The notes beneath the pieces were generated by a model. The model was not told the DNA's origin. It saw only the letters and a program-made list of their open reading frames with translations, and did not search any database. Shown in pieces: positions 1 to 9,855 of a stretch of DNA of 64,000 nucleotides. Position 1 is the stretch's first letter. Every line of letters begins with the position of its first letter. Source of the DNA: Dehalococcoidia bacterium (GTDB lineage Bacteria > Chloroflexota > Dehalococcoidia > Lucifugimonadales > Lucifugimonadaceae); contig JASLLE010000003.1 of NCBI GenBank assembly GCA_030747175.1, positions 21,600-85,599 on the forward strand, read 5' to 3'. The translations under genes and the position numbers were made by a program.

Positions 1-167
1 CAACCGCAATCTTGCGCCCCGTGTAACGCTCGAATGACGGACGAGCGAGTCCATCAGCTCCACACGGCTATAATCCGGGTACCTTTCGATCCTCGTATCC
101 GCCCCGTTTGCCGCCGGTGTCATCGCTGATGCCAGGGCTTCCGCCAGCCCTACCGAAGGACCGCTCC

Positions 168-3104
168 ATGACCCAGCCCGCTTTTTCGGACAACGACCGC
201 TCTCTCTTCCTGGTGATCGACGGGCACGCCATGGTTTATCGGGCGTTCTTCTCCATCCCGGAACGGCTCAGCACTGCGACCGGACAGGACACCCGCGGTG
301 TGTACGGATTCCTGACGACCTTCCTCAAGGTGGTCCGCGACCATAACCCGACGCACGTCGCCGTGGCGTTCGATACCAGCGCGCCGACCTTCCGTGATGA
401 CCGGTATCCGGAGTACAAAGCCGGCAGAGCGCCCATGCCGGACGAGCTGCGCCAGCAGTTCCCGCTCGTCAAAGAGGTTCTTGATTCGTTCAAGATCCCC
501 TACTACGAGAAGGACGGCTGGGAGGCGGACGACCTTATCGGGACGATGAGCCGGCTCGCGACCGAGGCGGGCATTGACACGCTGGTCGTGACCGGCGACC
601 GCGACGAACTGCAGCTCGTCTCTGACACGGTGAACGTGCTGATGTACTCCGGGTTCGGCAACACAAAGGTTTACGGCATCGACGAGTTCCGGGAGCGATA
701 TGCGGGGCTGATGCCGGACTCATTGCCGGACGTGAAGGCTCTCCAGGGCGACCCGTCGGACAACATCCCGGGCGTCCCCGGCGTCGGGGAGAAGGCCGCA
801 TTCGCGGTGCTGAACGGCCGCGACCGGCTGGAGAAGGTATACGAAGAGCTCGACGAGATCGAGGCGATGCCCACCGCCGAGTTGCGTGGCGCCAAGCGCG
901 TTCGGAGGTTGCTCGAGGAGAACAGGGATGTGGCCTTTGAAGGCCGCTGGCTGACAACGATCTCGCAGGAAGCACCGATGGATTTCGAATTAGAAGACAC
1001 GCGTTTCTGGAAGTACGACCGCGAAGACGTAGTTGAAACACTGCTGGGGCTCGAGTTCAGGGGTGTCCTGAGACAGGTCCCCGATCCGGCGTTTCTGAAC
1101 CACCAGGAAGCGGACCCGGGTACATCAATTGCGACATCGGTGAACCCGGCCGGACAGGCACAGAACGGACAACAACTCGTGTTCGGCCTCGGTGGGGCGG
1201 CCGGGGCCCCCAACGGGGACGCGCCTCCGCCGATCCTCGGCGACAAGGTAGACGTGGAGTACAGCACGGTGACGACCACCGCCGAACTTGAGGCGCTTGT
1301 CGGGGAGCTTTCAACTCCACAGGGGTTCGCTTTTGATACCGAGACATCGGGCGTAAACCCGATGGACGCGGACCTGGTGGGCGTTTCGTTTTCCAACGCC
1401 GAGGGTCGGGCGTGGTACGTGCCGGTCGGTCACTCCCCGCCGCCAGAAATCGACGAAGAGGGCGAGGAGGTTCCTGCGCCGGAACAGATCCCGCTTGCGC
1501 AGGCTCTCGACGCCGTGCGAGCCATGTTTGCGAATCCGGACATCCCGAAGACCGCCCACAACGCCAACTTTGACGTGATGGTGCTGAACCATGCCGGGCT
1601 GGAGGTGAACGGGGTCGATTTCGACACGATGATCGCGGCGGCGCTCACGGGCAGGCGTCAGATCGGGCTGAAGCAGCTTGCGCTGGACTTCTTCCAGGTG
1701 GAGATGACGCCCATCACGGCCTTGATCGGCACCGGGCGCAAGCAGATCACGATGGCGGAGGTGCCGGTGGAACGGGCCGCGCCGTACGCCGCCGCTGACG
1801 CCGATTTCACCTGGCGGCTAAAGCGCGATCTGGACCCAAGATTGGACGCAGACGACGCCCGCTCGGTTTTCCGAGACATCGAGATGCCGCTGCTGCCGGT
1901 GATAGTGCGGATGCAGCAAGAGGGCGTGATGGTCGATACCGGCCAGCTCGACCGCTTCTCCGAGGAGCTTGGGGTGGAGCTGGATCGCCTCAAGGCGGAC
2001 ACGAACGAGTTGCTGGGCGGCACGGAGATCAACATGAACTCCAGCCAGCAACTGGCAACTGTGTTGTTTGACGAGTACGACGTCCCGAAGACGCGCCGCA
2101 CGAAGACCGGCTACTCGATGGACGCGGCGACGCTCGAGGGGCTGATGGATCGGGAGGATCTGAACCCGCAGGCTTTCGAGCTCATCAGGAACGTCCTGCG
2201 ATTCCGGGAGCTTGGCAAGTTGAAATCGACCTATGTCGACGCCCTGCCCCGGCTTGTCGTGCAGAGCACCGGGCGGGTTCATACCAGCTTCAACCAGGTT
2301 GGATCGGCCACGGGACGGCTGTCCAGTTCGGACCCCAACGTGCAGAACATCCCCGTGCGAACAGACCTCGGGAAGCGCGTTCGGCAGGCGTTCAAGGCGG
2401 ACGGCGAGAACGGCTGGACGCTGCTAGCGGCCGACTATTCACAGATCGAGTTGCGCATCCTGGCCCATCTGTCCCAGGAGCCGGGTTTGCTCGAGGCGTT
2501 CCGAAACGGCGAGGACATACACGCGGCCACGGCCACGGCGATGTACGGGGAGGATTCGGACGATCCCGAGGGTCAACGGCGTATCGCCAAGATACTGAAT
2601 TTTGGCGTGATCTACGGACTCGGGCCGATCGGTGTGGCCCGCCAGACTGACCTGACCCGGGCGCAGGGCGCCGAGTTCATCGAGATGTATTTCTCAAGGT
2701 ACCCGGGACTGAAGGATTACCTCGAGAGCGTCAAGAGGAGCGCTCGAGTGAAGGGCTACGTGGAGACGATGACCGGGCGGCGACGACGCTTGCCGGATAT
2801 CACCACGGGAAGCCAGATGGCGCGCGCTGCGTCCGAGCGGATGGCGGTGAATATGCCGATCCAGGGAACATCGGCAGACATAATCAAGATCGCCATGATC
2901 AATATCGACCGCGAGATTCGTGAGCGCGGGTTGAAGTCCCGGATGATCATCCAGGTGCACGACGAGCTGATTTTCGAGGTCGCGCCGGGCGAACTGATGG
3001 AGGTGCAGGCGATGGTGTCTGAGCTGATGCCGTCGGCGATGGAGCTGTCAGTGCCGCTGGAGGTGGAGATCAAAACGGGCCCGACATGGGGTGATATGGA
3101 GTAG
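168..3104 (+). CDS. polA: DNA polymerase I (5'-3' exonuclease, 3'-5' exonuclease-like and polymerase domains)
   Basis: ORF with FLVIDGHAMVYRAFF N-terminus, FAFDTETSG exonuclease motif and polymerase motifs DYSQIELRILAHLS and QVHDELIFEV; ATG at 168 preferred over the ORF-track start at 108. Confidence 0.97.
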   Translation: MTQPAFSDNDRSLFLVIDGHAMVYRAFFSIPERLSTATGQDTRGVYGFLTTFLKVVRDHNPTHVAVAFDTSAPTFRDDRYPEYKAGRAPMPDELRQQFPLVKEVLDSFKIPYYEKDGWEADDLIGTMSRLATEAGIDTLVVTGDRDELQLVSDTVNVLMYSGFGNTKVYGIDEFRERYAGLMPDSLPDVKALQGDPSDNIPGVPGVGEKAAFAVLNGRDRLEKVYEELDEIEAMPTAELRGAKRVRRLLEENRDVAFEGRWLTTISQEAPMDFELEDTRFWKYDREDVVETLLGLEFRGVLRQVPDPAFLNHQEADPGTSIATSVNPAGQAQNGQQLVFGLGGAAGAPNGDAPPPILGDKVDVEYSTVTTTAELEALVGELSTPQGFAFDTETSGVNPMDADLVGVSFSNAEGRAWYVPVGHSPPPEIDEEGEEVPAPEQIPLAQALDAVRAMFANPDIPKTAHNANFDVMVLNHAGLEVNGVDFDTMIAAALTGRRQIGLKQLALDFFQVEMTPITALIGTGRKQITMAEVPVERAAPYAAADADFTWRLKRDLDPRLDADDARSVFRDIEMPLLPVIVRMQQEGVMVDTGQLDRFSEELGVELDRLKADTNELLGGTEINMNSSQQLATVLFDEYDVPKTRRTKTGYSMDAATLEGLMDREDLNPQAFELIRNVLRFRELGKLKSTYVDALPRLVVQSTGRVHTSFNQVGSATGRLSSSDPNVQNIPVRTDLGKRVRQAFKADGENGWTLLAADYSQIELRILAHLSQEPGLLEAFRNGEDIHAATATAMYGEDSDDPEGQRRIAKILNFGVIYGLGPIGVARQTDLTRAQGAEFIEMYFSRYPGLKDYLESVKRSARVKGYVETMTGRRRRLPDITTGSQMARAASERMAVNMPIQGTSADIIKIAMINIDREIRERGLKSRMIIQVHDELIFEVAPGELMEVQAMVSELMPSAMELSVPLEVEIKTGPTWGDME

Positions 3105-3123
3105 ATAGGGGGAGAGCGGGCTA

Positions 3124-3885
3124 GTGTTGTGGCCTCATGTCGTCGCGCCTAACGGACTCGAAGTGTTGATCGTTGTGTGGGTGAACGTCGCCGCGACATT
3201 TGTTATCGATTTGGTATTTCGGCCCTGGGGGGGCCAATCGGTGATCCTTGTAACCGTATGGCGTCAAAGACCGCGCCCTTCGATCGCGGCAAAGGGCATG
3301 GGGTGGAGTCTTGCCATATTGGAGTGTGCCTTTCGGATCGCTCAGATCTTCAGTTTGTCGCATTGGATACGTGAATCAATATCGCTGCATTATCGGTGGG
3401 ATACGACGAAAAGATATTGGCGACCGGTCATCATTGACTTATACCTCCTCGTCGAAGTCACCACCATCGTCCTGTTTTTTGTTTTCGCGAGCGACTGGCC
3501 AACGTGGTTCATAACGGGAGTCATCACCTATTTTTTGGCGGAAACAGCCGTTAGCTCTGCCAACGTCGTCGTGTTCGGGCATTTGAGGGGTCAGCCAGCC
3601 GTCGCCAGCATCCAGCGCAACTTTGTTCTGGCGTTCATCACATTCGGTCTCTCGGTACTCGCGTTCGCAGCAATCCGGTTGGCCAATGGCGATGACTTCA
3701 AGATCGTTGCCGATCACACTCACGCTTGGGCGGACAGTCTAAAAACCGCGACCTTCATTAGCGCTGATGCCGTAACGACACTGGGGTGGACAGTGATTTC
3801 CGCTCAATTGATGTTCTCGGTCTGGATGCTCGTCGTCATGCTGAGCTGGACCATTGCTGGGTTCCCATCGAGGTCGCGGAGATGA
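3124..3885 (+). CDS. Hypothetical multi-pass membrane protein with a channel-pore-like TTLGW segment
   Basis: 253-aa ORF with several hydrophobic segments; located between polA and mutM on the same strand. Confidence 0.6.
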   Translation: MLWPHVVAPNGLEVLIVVWVNVAATFVIDLVFRPWGGQSVILVTVWRQRPRPSIAAKGMGWSLAILECAFRIAQIFSLSHWIRESISLHYRWDTTKRYWRPVIIDLYLLVEVTTIVLFFVFASDWPTWFITGVITYFLAETAVSSANVVVFGHLRGQPAVASIQRNFVLAFITFGLSVLAFAAIRLANGDDFKIVADHTHAWADSLKTATFISADAVTTLGWTVISAQLMFSVWMLVVMLSWTIAGFPSRSRR

Positions 3886-3915
3886 TGATCGACAGCACAC
3901 AGAGGATATCGGCCC

Positions 3916-4815
3916 ATGCCTGAACTTCCTGAGATCGAGGCGCTGCGGCGCTACTTACTGCGTGAGGGGCTTGTTGGGCGGACTGTTGTTGAGGTGGATG
4001 CTGACTGGCCGGGGGTTGAGGACACCGTCGATGGCATGGGCGGGTTGTCGGGGCTGGCGGGACGGCGGTTTGAGGGATTTGATCGCCGGGGTAAGCAGAT
4101 GATGGCGTCTATGAGTGCGCCTGCTGGGCGCAACCCCCTCATCCTTCGAGAGCCTCAGGATGCCGACCTCTCCCGCGTGGGTGAGAGGGGGCAAAACAAC
4201 GGACCCGACCGGGTCTTAGGGCTGCATATGGGGATGACTGGTCGGCTTGGGGTTATGGCTCCTGAGGATGAGTCGTTCCAGTATCGGCGGTTGGCTCTTT
4301 ACCTGGACGATGAGCGTCGGTTGGAGCTGGATGATGTCCGGCGCTGGGCGATGGTTCGGCTTGAGGCAGATGCGGAGACGTTCACGGCCGGGATGGGGCC
4401 GGACGCGCTTGACCCGGAGTTCACAGCGGCCGAGTTTGCGGAGCGCGTGTCGGCTCGGCGTTCGCCCATCAAATCCGTATTGCTGGACCAGAAGGTTCTG
4501 GCAGGTGTCGGCAACATCTACGCCGACGAGGCGCTTCTCATAGTTGGCATATCGCCCTCAAGACGCGCCGATCGGGTATCAGCCGGGCGGCTGGAAACGC
4601 TGCATGGGACGATCGTCGGAGTACTCAAAAACGCGCTTGCGTTCATCGAGTCGCATCCCGATAACGAGGGGCGTCCGTACGTGATCGACGCGCAGGACGA
4701 TCGCATGCAGATCACCCGCAAAGCGGGAGCGCCGTGTCCTCTGTGCGGGGGGCCCCAGAACGCGAAGAAGTTCGGAGGTAGAACGGCCTATTACTGTCCC
4801 TCCTGCCAGCACTGA
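3916..4815 (+). CDS. mutM: Formamidopyrimidine-DNA glycosylase (Fpg/MutM) with an in-frame repeat-derived insertion
   Basis: MPELPEIE N-terminus, LGLHMGMTGRL, VGNIYADEAL, C-terminal zinc finger CPLCGGPQ...YYCPSCQH. Confidence 0.93.
   Translation: MPELPEIEALRRYLLREGLVGRTVVEVDADWPGVEDTVDGMGGLSGLAGRRFEGFDRRGKQMMASMSAPAGRNPLILREPQDADLSRVGERGQNNGPDRVLGLHMGMTGRLGVMAPEDESFQYRRLALYLDDERRLELDDVRRWAMVRLEADAETFTAGMGPDALDPEFTAAEFAERVSARRSPIKSVLLDQKVLAGVGNIYADEALLIVGISPSRRADRVSAGRLETLHGTIVGVLKNALAFIESHPDNEGRPYVIDAQDDRMQITRKAGAPCPLCGGPQNAKKFGGRTAYYCPSCQH
4134..4193 (+). repeat. Palindromic repeat (CTCTCCC/GAGAGGG and TTCGAGAGCCTCAGGA types) inside mutM
   Basis: CCCTCATCCTTCGAGAGCCTCAGGATG and CTCTCCCGCGTGGGTGAGAGGGGGC match intergenic copies elsewhere in the window. 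Confidence 0.75.
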
Positions 4816-4930
4816 CATGACACCGAACGGCCCTTGGCGTTATGCCCCAGCATTCAAGGTCGGCCCGGTAAACGCATCAGCCTGCCGGACCGGCTGCAGA
4901 TAGAACGACAATTTCAGGGAGGTACTTCAG

Positions 4931-5227
4931 ATGGCAGCATACGTTGTCGCCAATTACGACATCACGAATCCCGAGGCGTTCGCGGCTTACCCGATGGCGG
5001 CGGGTCCAACGGTCATGGCCCACGGAGGCGAGATCCTGGCGGCCGATCCCGAGAGCGAGACGGTCGAGGGCCAGGCACGGAGCATGACGGTCATCCTCAA
5101 GTTCCCGTCAAAAGACGCCGCTCATGCCTGGTACACGTCAGAGGAGTACGTCAACATCAAGGGTCTGCGAACAGACAATACCGAGGGCATTGTCACGCTC
5201 TCGGACGAGTTCACGATGCCTGACTAG
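4931..5227 (+). CDS. DUF1330-family protein
   Basis: 98-aa ORF AAYVVANYDITNPEAFAAYPMAAGPTVMAHGGEIL typical of DUF1330; GGAGG-like RBS upstream. Confidence 0.85.
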   Translation: MAAYVVANYDITNPEAFAAYPMAAGPTVMAHGGEILAADPESETVEGQARSMTVILKFPSKDAAHAWYTSEEYVNIKGLRTDNTEGIVTLSDEFTMPD

Positions 5228-5321
5228 CCGGGAACCGGCTACTTCGGACATCGTCTCTCCCGGCTCCAGCGCCCTCTAACGATCTCCGTACCGTTCCGGG
5301 GCGCCGGAGCCTTTCGGCGTG

Positions 5322-5534
5322 TCAGGCGTGTCGCCCGAGAGGTGCGGCCGGAGTGTGGTTGGTGTGCTCCGGGAGCGCTTCGATCACCAGAACGTGCCGC
5401 AGATCCGGCTGTAACGGTGAGTAGCCGTAGAAGGTTTGCCCCTGCTCCGGCATATCGCCCCATACCCAGGCAGCGAACAGCACTGCGACACCGATGAGGA
5501 AGGTTACGTAGAGAACCGCGAGGCTCATCGTCAT
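5322..5534 (-). CDS. Small hypothetical membrane protein
   Basis: 70-aa ORF with one N-terminal hydrophobic helix (SLAVLYVTFLIGVAVLFAAWVWG). Confidence 0.4.
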   Translation of the reverse strand: MTMSLAVLYVTFLIGVAVLFAAWVWGDMPEQGQTFYGYSPLQPDLRHVLVIEALPEHTNHTPAAPLGRHA

Positions 5535-5833
5535 GGCGCACCATCCCTATAACCGGCCGCCATTATTCCCGTCGATACCTGTCTTCTGCGTCGTCGGCGG
5601 CCGGTATCTTCGAGGCATAGATCATCTCGCACGGGCGATGAGGGTCGCGTGAACTGGGCCATGTCGGTCATGAGCTTCGGGTGATATTTGTCTTACTGCG
5701 GAGACTTACAGGCGACGGCGCAAGAAAATCCTGGGCCGGGGTGGGCGCCGATACCTCGTTCGCTCTGTCGAAAACAGGTGACGGGGGATTACCGATGAGG
5801 CGCCCCGGGCCGTTAGACTTTGAAGTTCGGCGT

Positions 5834-5923
5834 GGAGGGGTGGCCGAGTGGTTTAAGGCGCCTGTCTTGAAAACAGGTTTACCGGCGACGGTAACGCAGG
5901 TTCGAATCCTGTCCCCTCCGCCA
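5834..5923 (+). tRNA. tRNA-Ser (anticodon UGA), 3' CCA encoded
   Basis: Acceptor GGAGGGG/CCCCTCC, anticodon arm CCTGT-CTTGAAA-ACAGG, long variable arm, T-arm GCAGGTTCGAATCCTGT, terminal CCA. Confidence 0.97.
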
Positions 5924-5985
5924 GATTTTCGCGTTGACGCCCGCCCGGCTCCGCGAGAGATTCCGGCCTTCGCCGCAGGAGAGAC

Positions 5986-6879
5986 ATGAAGACCTCTTTA
6001 CGCGCGTACGACCACGCTTTGGACTATGAGCGTGTCGGCCAGTTCCTCGTCGAGACCTACCGTGAGTCCGGCAAGCACATCAACTGGTTGCAGGCTCGCT
6101 GGGAATACATGAACTTCCATCCCTTTGTGCGCGTTTTGGATCTTTCGAGAATCGGGCTCTGGGAGTCAGGCGGTCAGATCGTGGGAGCCGTCCACCCGGA
6201 GGACCCGGAGGGCGGCGTCTACTTCGAGTTGCACCCGGATTTCGGTGACCTGAGGGCGGAGATGCTGGAGTACGCGGAGGCCCACCTCGCGCTTGATAAC
6301 GATGGCGTCAAACGGATGCGCGTCTTTATCAATGATCTCGATGAAGAGTTACAGGGCATCGCCGCCGATCGCGGGTATGCGATGGACGGTTCGGCCGAAC
6401 CCATGACGCGATTCGATATCGCGGACGAGATCCCAGCGCATCCGATTCCAGATGGCTATCGCGTCTCCAACCTGACGCTGGACGGAGATGCCGTGAAAGA
6501 GAGCCGCCTGTTCTGGCGGGGCTTTAATCACGGCGATGAGCCGCCAGGAGATGGCCGGGAGGATCGGGAGTTCATGCGGTCAGCGCCGAACTTCGACACG
6601 GATTTGAACATAGTCGTGGTCGCGCCGGACGGCACGCTGGCGTCGTACTGCGGCACCTGGATGGACCCGGTCAATCACGTGGCGTACGTGGAGCCGGTCT
6701 GCACCGACCCGGACCACCGACGCCTGGGGCTGGCGAGCGCCGCCGTGCTTGCGGGTATCCGCCGTTGTGCCGAGCGCGGGGCTACCGTGGCGTTTGTGGG
6801 ATCAGACCAGCCGGCGTATCTGTCGATGGGATTTGCACCCCATCACCGGACGTCTGCGTGGGCGCGTGAGTGGTCTTGA
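5986..6879 (+). CDS. GNAT-family N-acetyltransferase
   Basis: C-terminal acetyl-CoA binding pattern VEPVCTDPDHRRLGLASAAVLAGIRRCAERGA. Confidence 0.85.
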   Translation: MKTSLRAYDHALDYERVGQFLVETYRESGKHINWLQARWEYMNFHPFVRVLDLSRIGLWESGGQIVGAVHPEDPEGGVYFELHPDFGDLRAEMLEYAEAHLALDNDGVKRMRVFINDLDEELQGIAADRGYAMDGSAEPMTRFDIADEIPAHPIPDGYRVSNLTLDGDAVKESRLFWRGFNHGDEPPGDGREDREFMRSAPNFDTDLNIVVVAPDGTLASYCGTWMDPVNHVAYVEPVCTDPDHRRLGLASAAVLAGIRRCAERGATVAFVGSDQPAYLSMGFAPHHRTSAWAREWS

Positions 6880-7075
6880 GGGGGAGCTGCTGAGGCGGCA
6901 GGTGGACATCGGAGAGTGTTGTGCGATGATCCGCGTGATATCCGTTCTCGCAAGATATAGACGGGCCAGAGTGCAAGCCAGGAGATCCTGGATCAAGTCC
7001 AGGATGACAACTGGTAGTTGATGCGCTCTCGGCGATTGCGAATGCCGGGCGGAGTGAGCGCCGCCCTTCCCCCGT

Positions 7076-8149
7076 TCAGCTTCCCAGTTTCAGCGTCGCC
7101 GTTCCCGTCGGGAAGCTCGAGAAGCCGGGATCGAGGATGTACGTGTGGTGGGACACGGCGTTTTCCGGCACGGTTCCCACGAGGGTCTTCAGCCCGAACG
7201 GTTCCGGTGAGTCATCGGGTTCTGGTTCGATGGTCACGTAGATCGGGAAGCCCGATAGATCGACCGGGAACGTGAGCCCGGGGGGTGCGTTAAGAAGGTA
7301 GTCCTCGCCCGGCTCCGGGGGCCCGTGGAAGAACAGATCCAGCGCGAGACCGTCCTTCTGGAACATTTTCCAGCCTTCCGGCCCCGTGAACAGCTCGGTG
7401 CCGTTTTCGCCCTGCACGACTACCGACACGTACTCGTCAAGCATCACGTCAAATATGTCTGTCGTGTTCATGTCAGCCGGACCGCTGTACGGAGCCGCGA
7501 AATCGATGTCCCACGGATCCCAGAACTTGCCGGAGGTGACGGGCTGGCCTTCGATATCGACAAATCCTTCATAGAGCCAGCCGTCCGGCAGCTCTGGAAG
7601 GTAGAGGCCGCGGGGGTCGGGTTCGAGCTGATCCACGGCGCGCCTGAACCAGATACCGGCGGTCTCATTCGTGCGCAGATGTCCATCGGTCGGCGTGGCG
7701 AGAATGTAGAAGCCGTTGGCGCTCTGGAACGTGTTTCCGATAGCCCCGGGATCACCGACGACCAGCGAAGCGACGCCGTCGGAAACGTCTCCTGCCAGGA
7801 TGCGTGTATCTGATGGCTCGCCATCTGTGTCTCCGGCGGGTTCGATCGACACCATCACGGAGGTCACGTCTTCGATGGCTGAATCGATCTCAAACGCCCC
7901 GCCATTAATCGTCTTGCCGTCCGGCGTCACTAACTCGCCCTCGGCGGAGGCGTTGAACTTGCCCATGGAAACCTCGTCGCCATCAACTACCACCCATGCT
8001 TCATAGTAGAAGCCACCGGCAAGCGGTTCAATCCCCGACAGATCAAGCACGATGCTCTCACCATCTCCACCCGAGCACGCGGCGAGCGCGATGGCGAAGA
8101 ATGCCACGAAGATAACCAGAGGGTTCTTATGCCCGGTTGTCACGTTCAA
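7076..8149 (-). CDS. Putative lipoprotein with two anti-sigma-K-like repeat domains
   Basis: Signal peptide with lipobox-like LAAC; two internal copies of a YEAW/YEGF...GKF motif. Confidence 0.65.
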   Translation of the reverse strand: MNVTTGHKNPLVIFVAFFAIALAACSGGDGESIVLDLSGIEPLAGGFYYEAWVVVDGDEVSMGKFNASAEGELVTPDGKTINGGAFEIDSAIEDVTSVMVSIEPAGDTDGEPSDTRILAGDVSDGVASLVVGDPGAIGNTFQSANGFYILATPTDGHLRTNETAGIWFRRAVDQLEPDPRGLYLPELPDGWLYEGFVDIEGQPVTSGKFWDPWDIDFAAPYSGPADMNTTDIFDVMLDEYVSVVVQGENGTELFTGPEGWKMFQKDGLALDLFFHGPPEPGEDYLLNAPPGLTFPVDLSGFPIYVTIEPEPDDSPEPFGLKTLVGTVPENAVSHHTYILDPGFSSFPTGTATLKLGS

Positions 8150-8511
8150 ACGTCTCTCTAACGGGGTCGAAAAGCTGAGTGGTTCGGTCAGGGCAGCCGG
8201 GGTGCGGACGGGGTGAATCTTACAGCGAAACGGTTTGTCCGGAGTCCGCTCCCGTACGAAAGATCACGGAGTTGGAGTGGGAATCGATCTCGAAACGCCC
8301 GGACCGGCAAACCTTCACGTCACGCCATTTCGTGACATCAGGGATCGGTGTGTTGCGATTTCAGTCACCTGTGTTAACGGTCTACGGCAGTTTCAGTATG
8401 TTATTGTGTCAGGTAGGCATGTAGAAAGCTCGTCCCATGGTTAACCGGCAATGCTCGGATCCGTGAAGACCAGTCCGAGATGCCCCGAACGAGACCATGG
8501 AGATGGATTAA

Positions 8512-8838
8512 GTGTTCCAGGATCGAAACATAGGTTGTGTTGAGTGCGGACAAGAGTTCGTGTTTAGCGCAGATGACCAGCAGTACCACTCAGAACGTGG
8601 CTACTCCGACCCCAAGCGTTGCCCGTCCTGTCGGGCGGCACGCCGGGCACAGGGTGGCGGCGGTGGCGGCGGCTATGGCGGCGGCGGCGGTGGCGGATTC
8701 CGGTCCGACCGGCCGATGTTCACCACCACGTGCGCACAGTGCGGACAGGAGGCCCAGGTGCCTTTCCAGCCGCGCGGTGACCGCCCGGTGTACTGCAACT
8801 CTTGCTTCTCGCAGCAGCGGCAGTCCCGCAGCTGGTAG
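8512..8838 (+). CDS. Small double zinc-ribbon protein with Gly-rich linker
   Basis: GTG-start 108-aa ORF; CVEC..CPSC and CAQC..CNSC cysteine pairs separated by GGGGGGGYGGGGGGGF; followed by a strong terminator. Confidence 0.8.
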   Translation: MFQDRNIGCVECGQEFVFSADDQQYHSERGYSDPKRCPSCRAARRAQGGGGGGGYGGGGGGGFRSDRPMFTTTCAQCGQEAQVPFQPRGDRPVYCNSCFSQQRQSRSW

Positions 8839-8867
8839 GCGTTAGCGCCCGATAGCTCTAGTTAACG

Positions 8868-8910
8868 AAACCGCCCCGATGACTTCGGTCATCGGGGCGG
8901 TTTTCTGTTT
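8868..8910 (+). terminator. Intrinsic terminator with UUCG tetraloop
   Basis: AAACCGCCCCGATGAC-TTCG-GTCATCGGGGCGGTTT, 16-bp perfect stem followed by T-rich TCTGTTT. Confidence 0.93.
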
Positions 8911-9015
8911 GGCCCGGGTCCGGCTGGGCGGGTCCGGCCGGACGGCTATATTGGAAATCCCGGGTTTTGAGTCGGCGGGCGTTAGGCAATCACCGTGAAG
9001 GAGACAGGCAGGACC

Positions 9016-9810
9016 ATGGACTCCCGAGCAATCAATAGCGCCGCATCCGCACTGGCAAAGGGGCGGCTTGAGCCGGTCAAACTTGATCGCCTTCCAGAAG
9101 CGATCCGTCCTTCGGACGAGGTCGACGCCTATCTACTTCAGGCGGCCGTGCGGGAGCGGCTTTCCGCCGGAGGGTACGGAGATCCTGTCGGACGGAAGAT
9201 CGGCTGCACGACGGCTGTGATGCAGGAGTTCCTCCAGATCCCGAATCCCTGCGCAGGGTTCGTGTACGGCCCGACGGTTCGCGAGCGCGACGGCGAGTTC
9301 GACTTCTCGTCCTTTCATCACGTGGGAGTCGAGTGCGAGGTCGTTGTCCGGTTGGGACACGGGCTCCCGGCCTCCGGCGCGCCGTATGACCGGACCAGTG
9401 TGGCCCCTGCCGTCGAGGCGGTTATGGCCGGGATCGAGGTCGTGGATGACCGCTGGGCCGATTACCGGTCGATGGACGTGGCGACGCTGATAGCGGATGA
9501 CTTTTTCGGGGCGGGCTGCGTGCTTGGTGATCCGGTCGCCGCCTGGCGGGAACTGGATCTCGAATCGCTACGCGGCTCGATGTCTATCAACGGCGTGGAG
9601 GTCGGTCAGGGCATCGGTGGCGACATCATGGGGCACCCGTTTGAGGCGCTGGCGTGGCTGGCGGACACCGCCGTCCAACATGACACCCCGCTTCAGGCTG
9701 GCGAGTTCATCTTCCTCGGCAGCATCGTCGAGACGAAATGGCTCGAAAGGGGCGACATCGTGGAGATCGATATCGAGGGCCTGGGAAGGGCCAGGGCGCG
9801 GTTCACCTGA
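9016..9810 (+). CDS. 2-keto-4-pentenoate hydratase / fumarylacetoacetate hydrolase-family protein
   Basis: VGRKIGCTTAVMQEFLQIPNPCAGFVYGPTV and GVECEVVVRLG pattern of MhpD-like hydratases; ATG at 9016. Confidence 0.82.
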   Translation: MDSRAINSAASALAKGRLEPVKLDRLPEAIRPSDEVDAYLLQAAVRERLSAGGYGDPVGRKIGCTTAVMQEFLQIPNPCAGFVYGPTVRERDGEFDFSSFHHVGVECEVVVRLGHGLPASGAPYDRTSVAPAVEAVMAGIEVVDDRWADYRSMDVATLIADDFFGAGCVLGDPVAAWRELDLESLRGSMSINGVEVGQGIGGDIMGHPFEALAWLADTAVQHDTPLQAGEFIFLGSIVETKWLERGDIVEIDIEGLGRARARFT

Positions 9811-9855
9811 ACGGGACCGGAACAGGTCGCGACGCCGATACGCCTGATACCGCAA

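Noticed and set aside
5764-5777. CTGTCGAAAACAGG upstream of the tRNA resembling its anticodon arm, a possible tRNA fragment
   Set aside because: Too short, lacks acceptor and T arms; probably chance.
5681-5989. 102-aa ORF containing GGVAEWFKAPVLKTGLPATVTQVRILSPPP
   Set aside because: Translation of the tRNA-Ser gene itself; a well-known type of spurious ORF.
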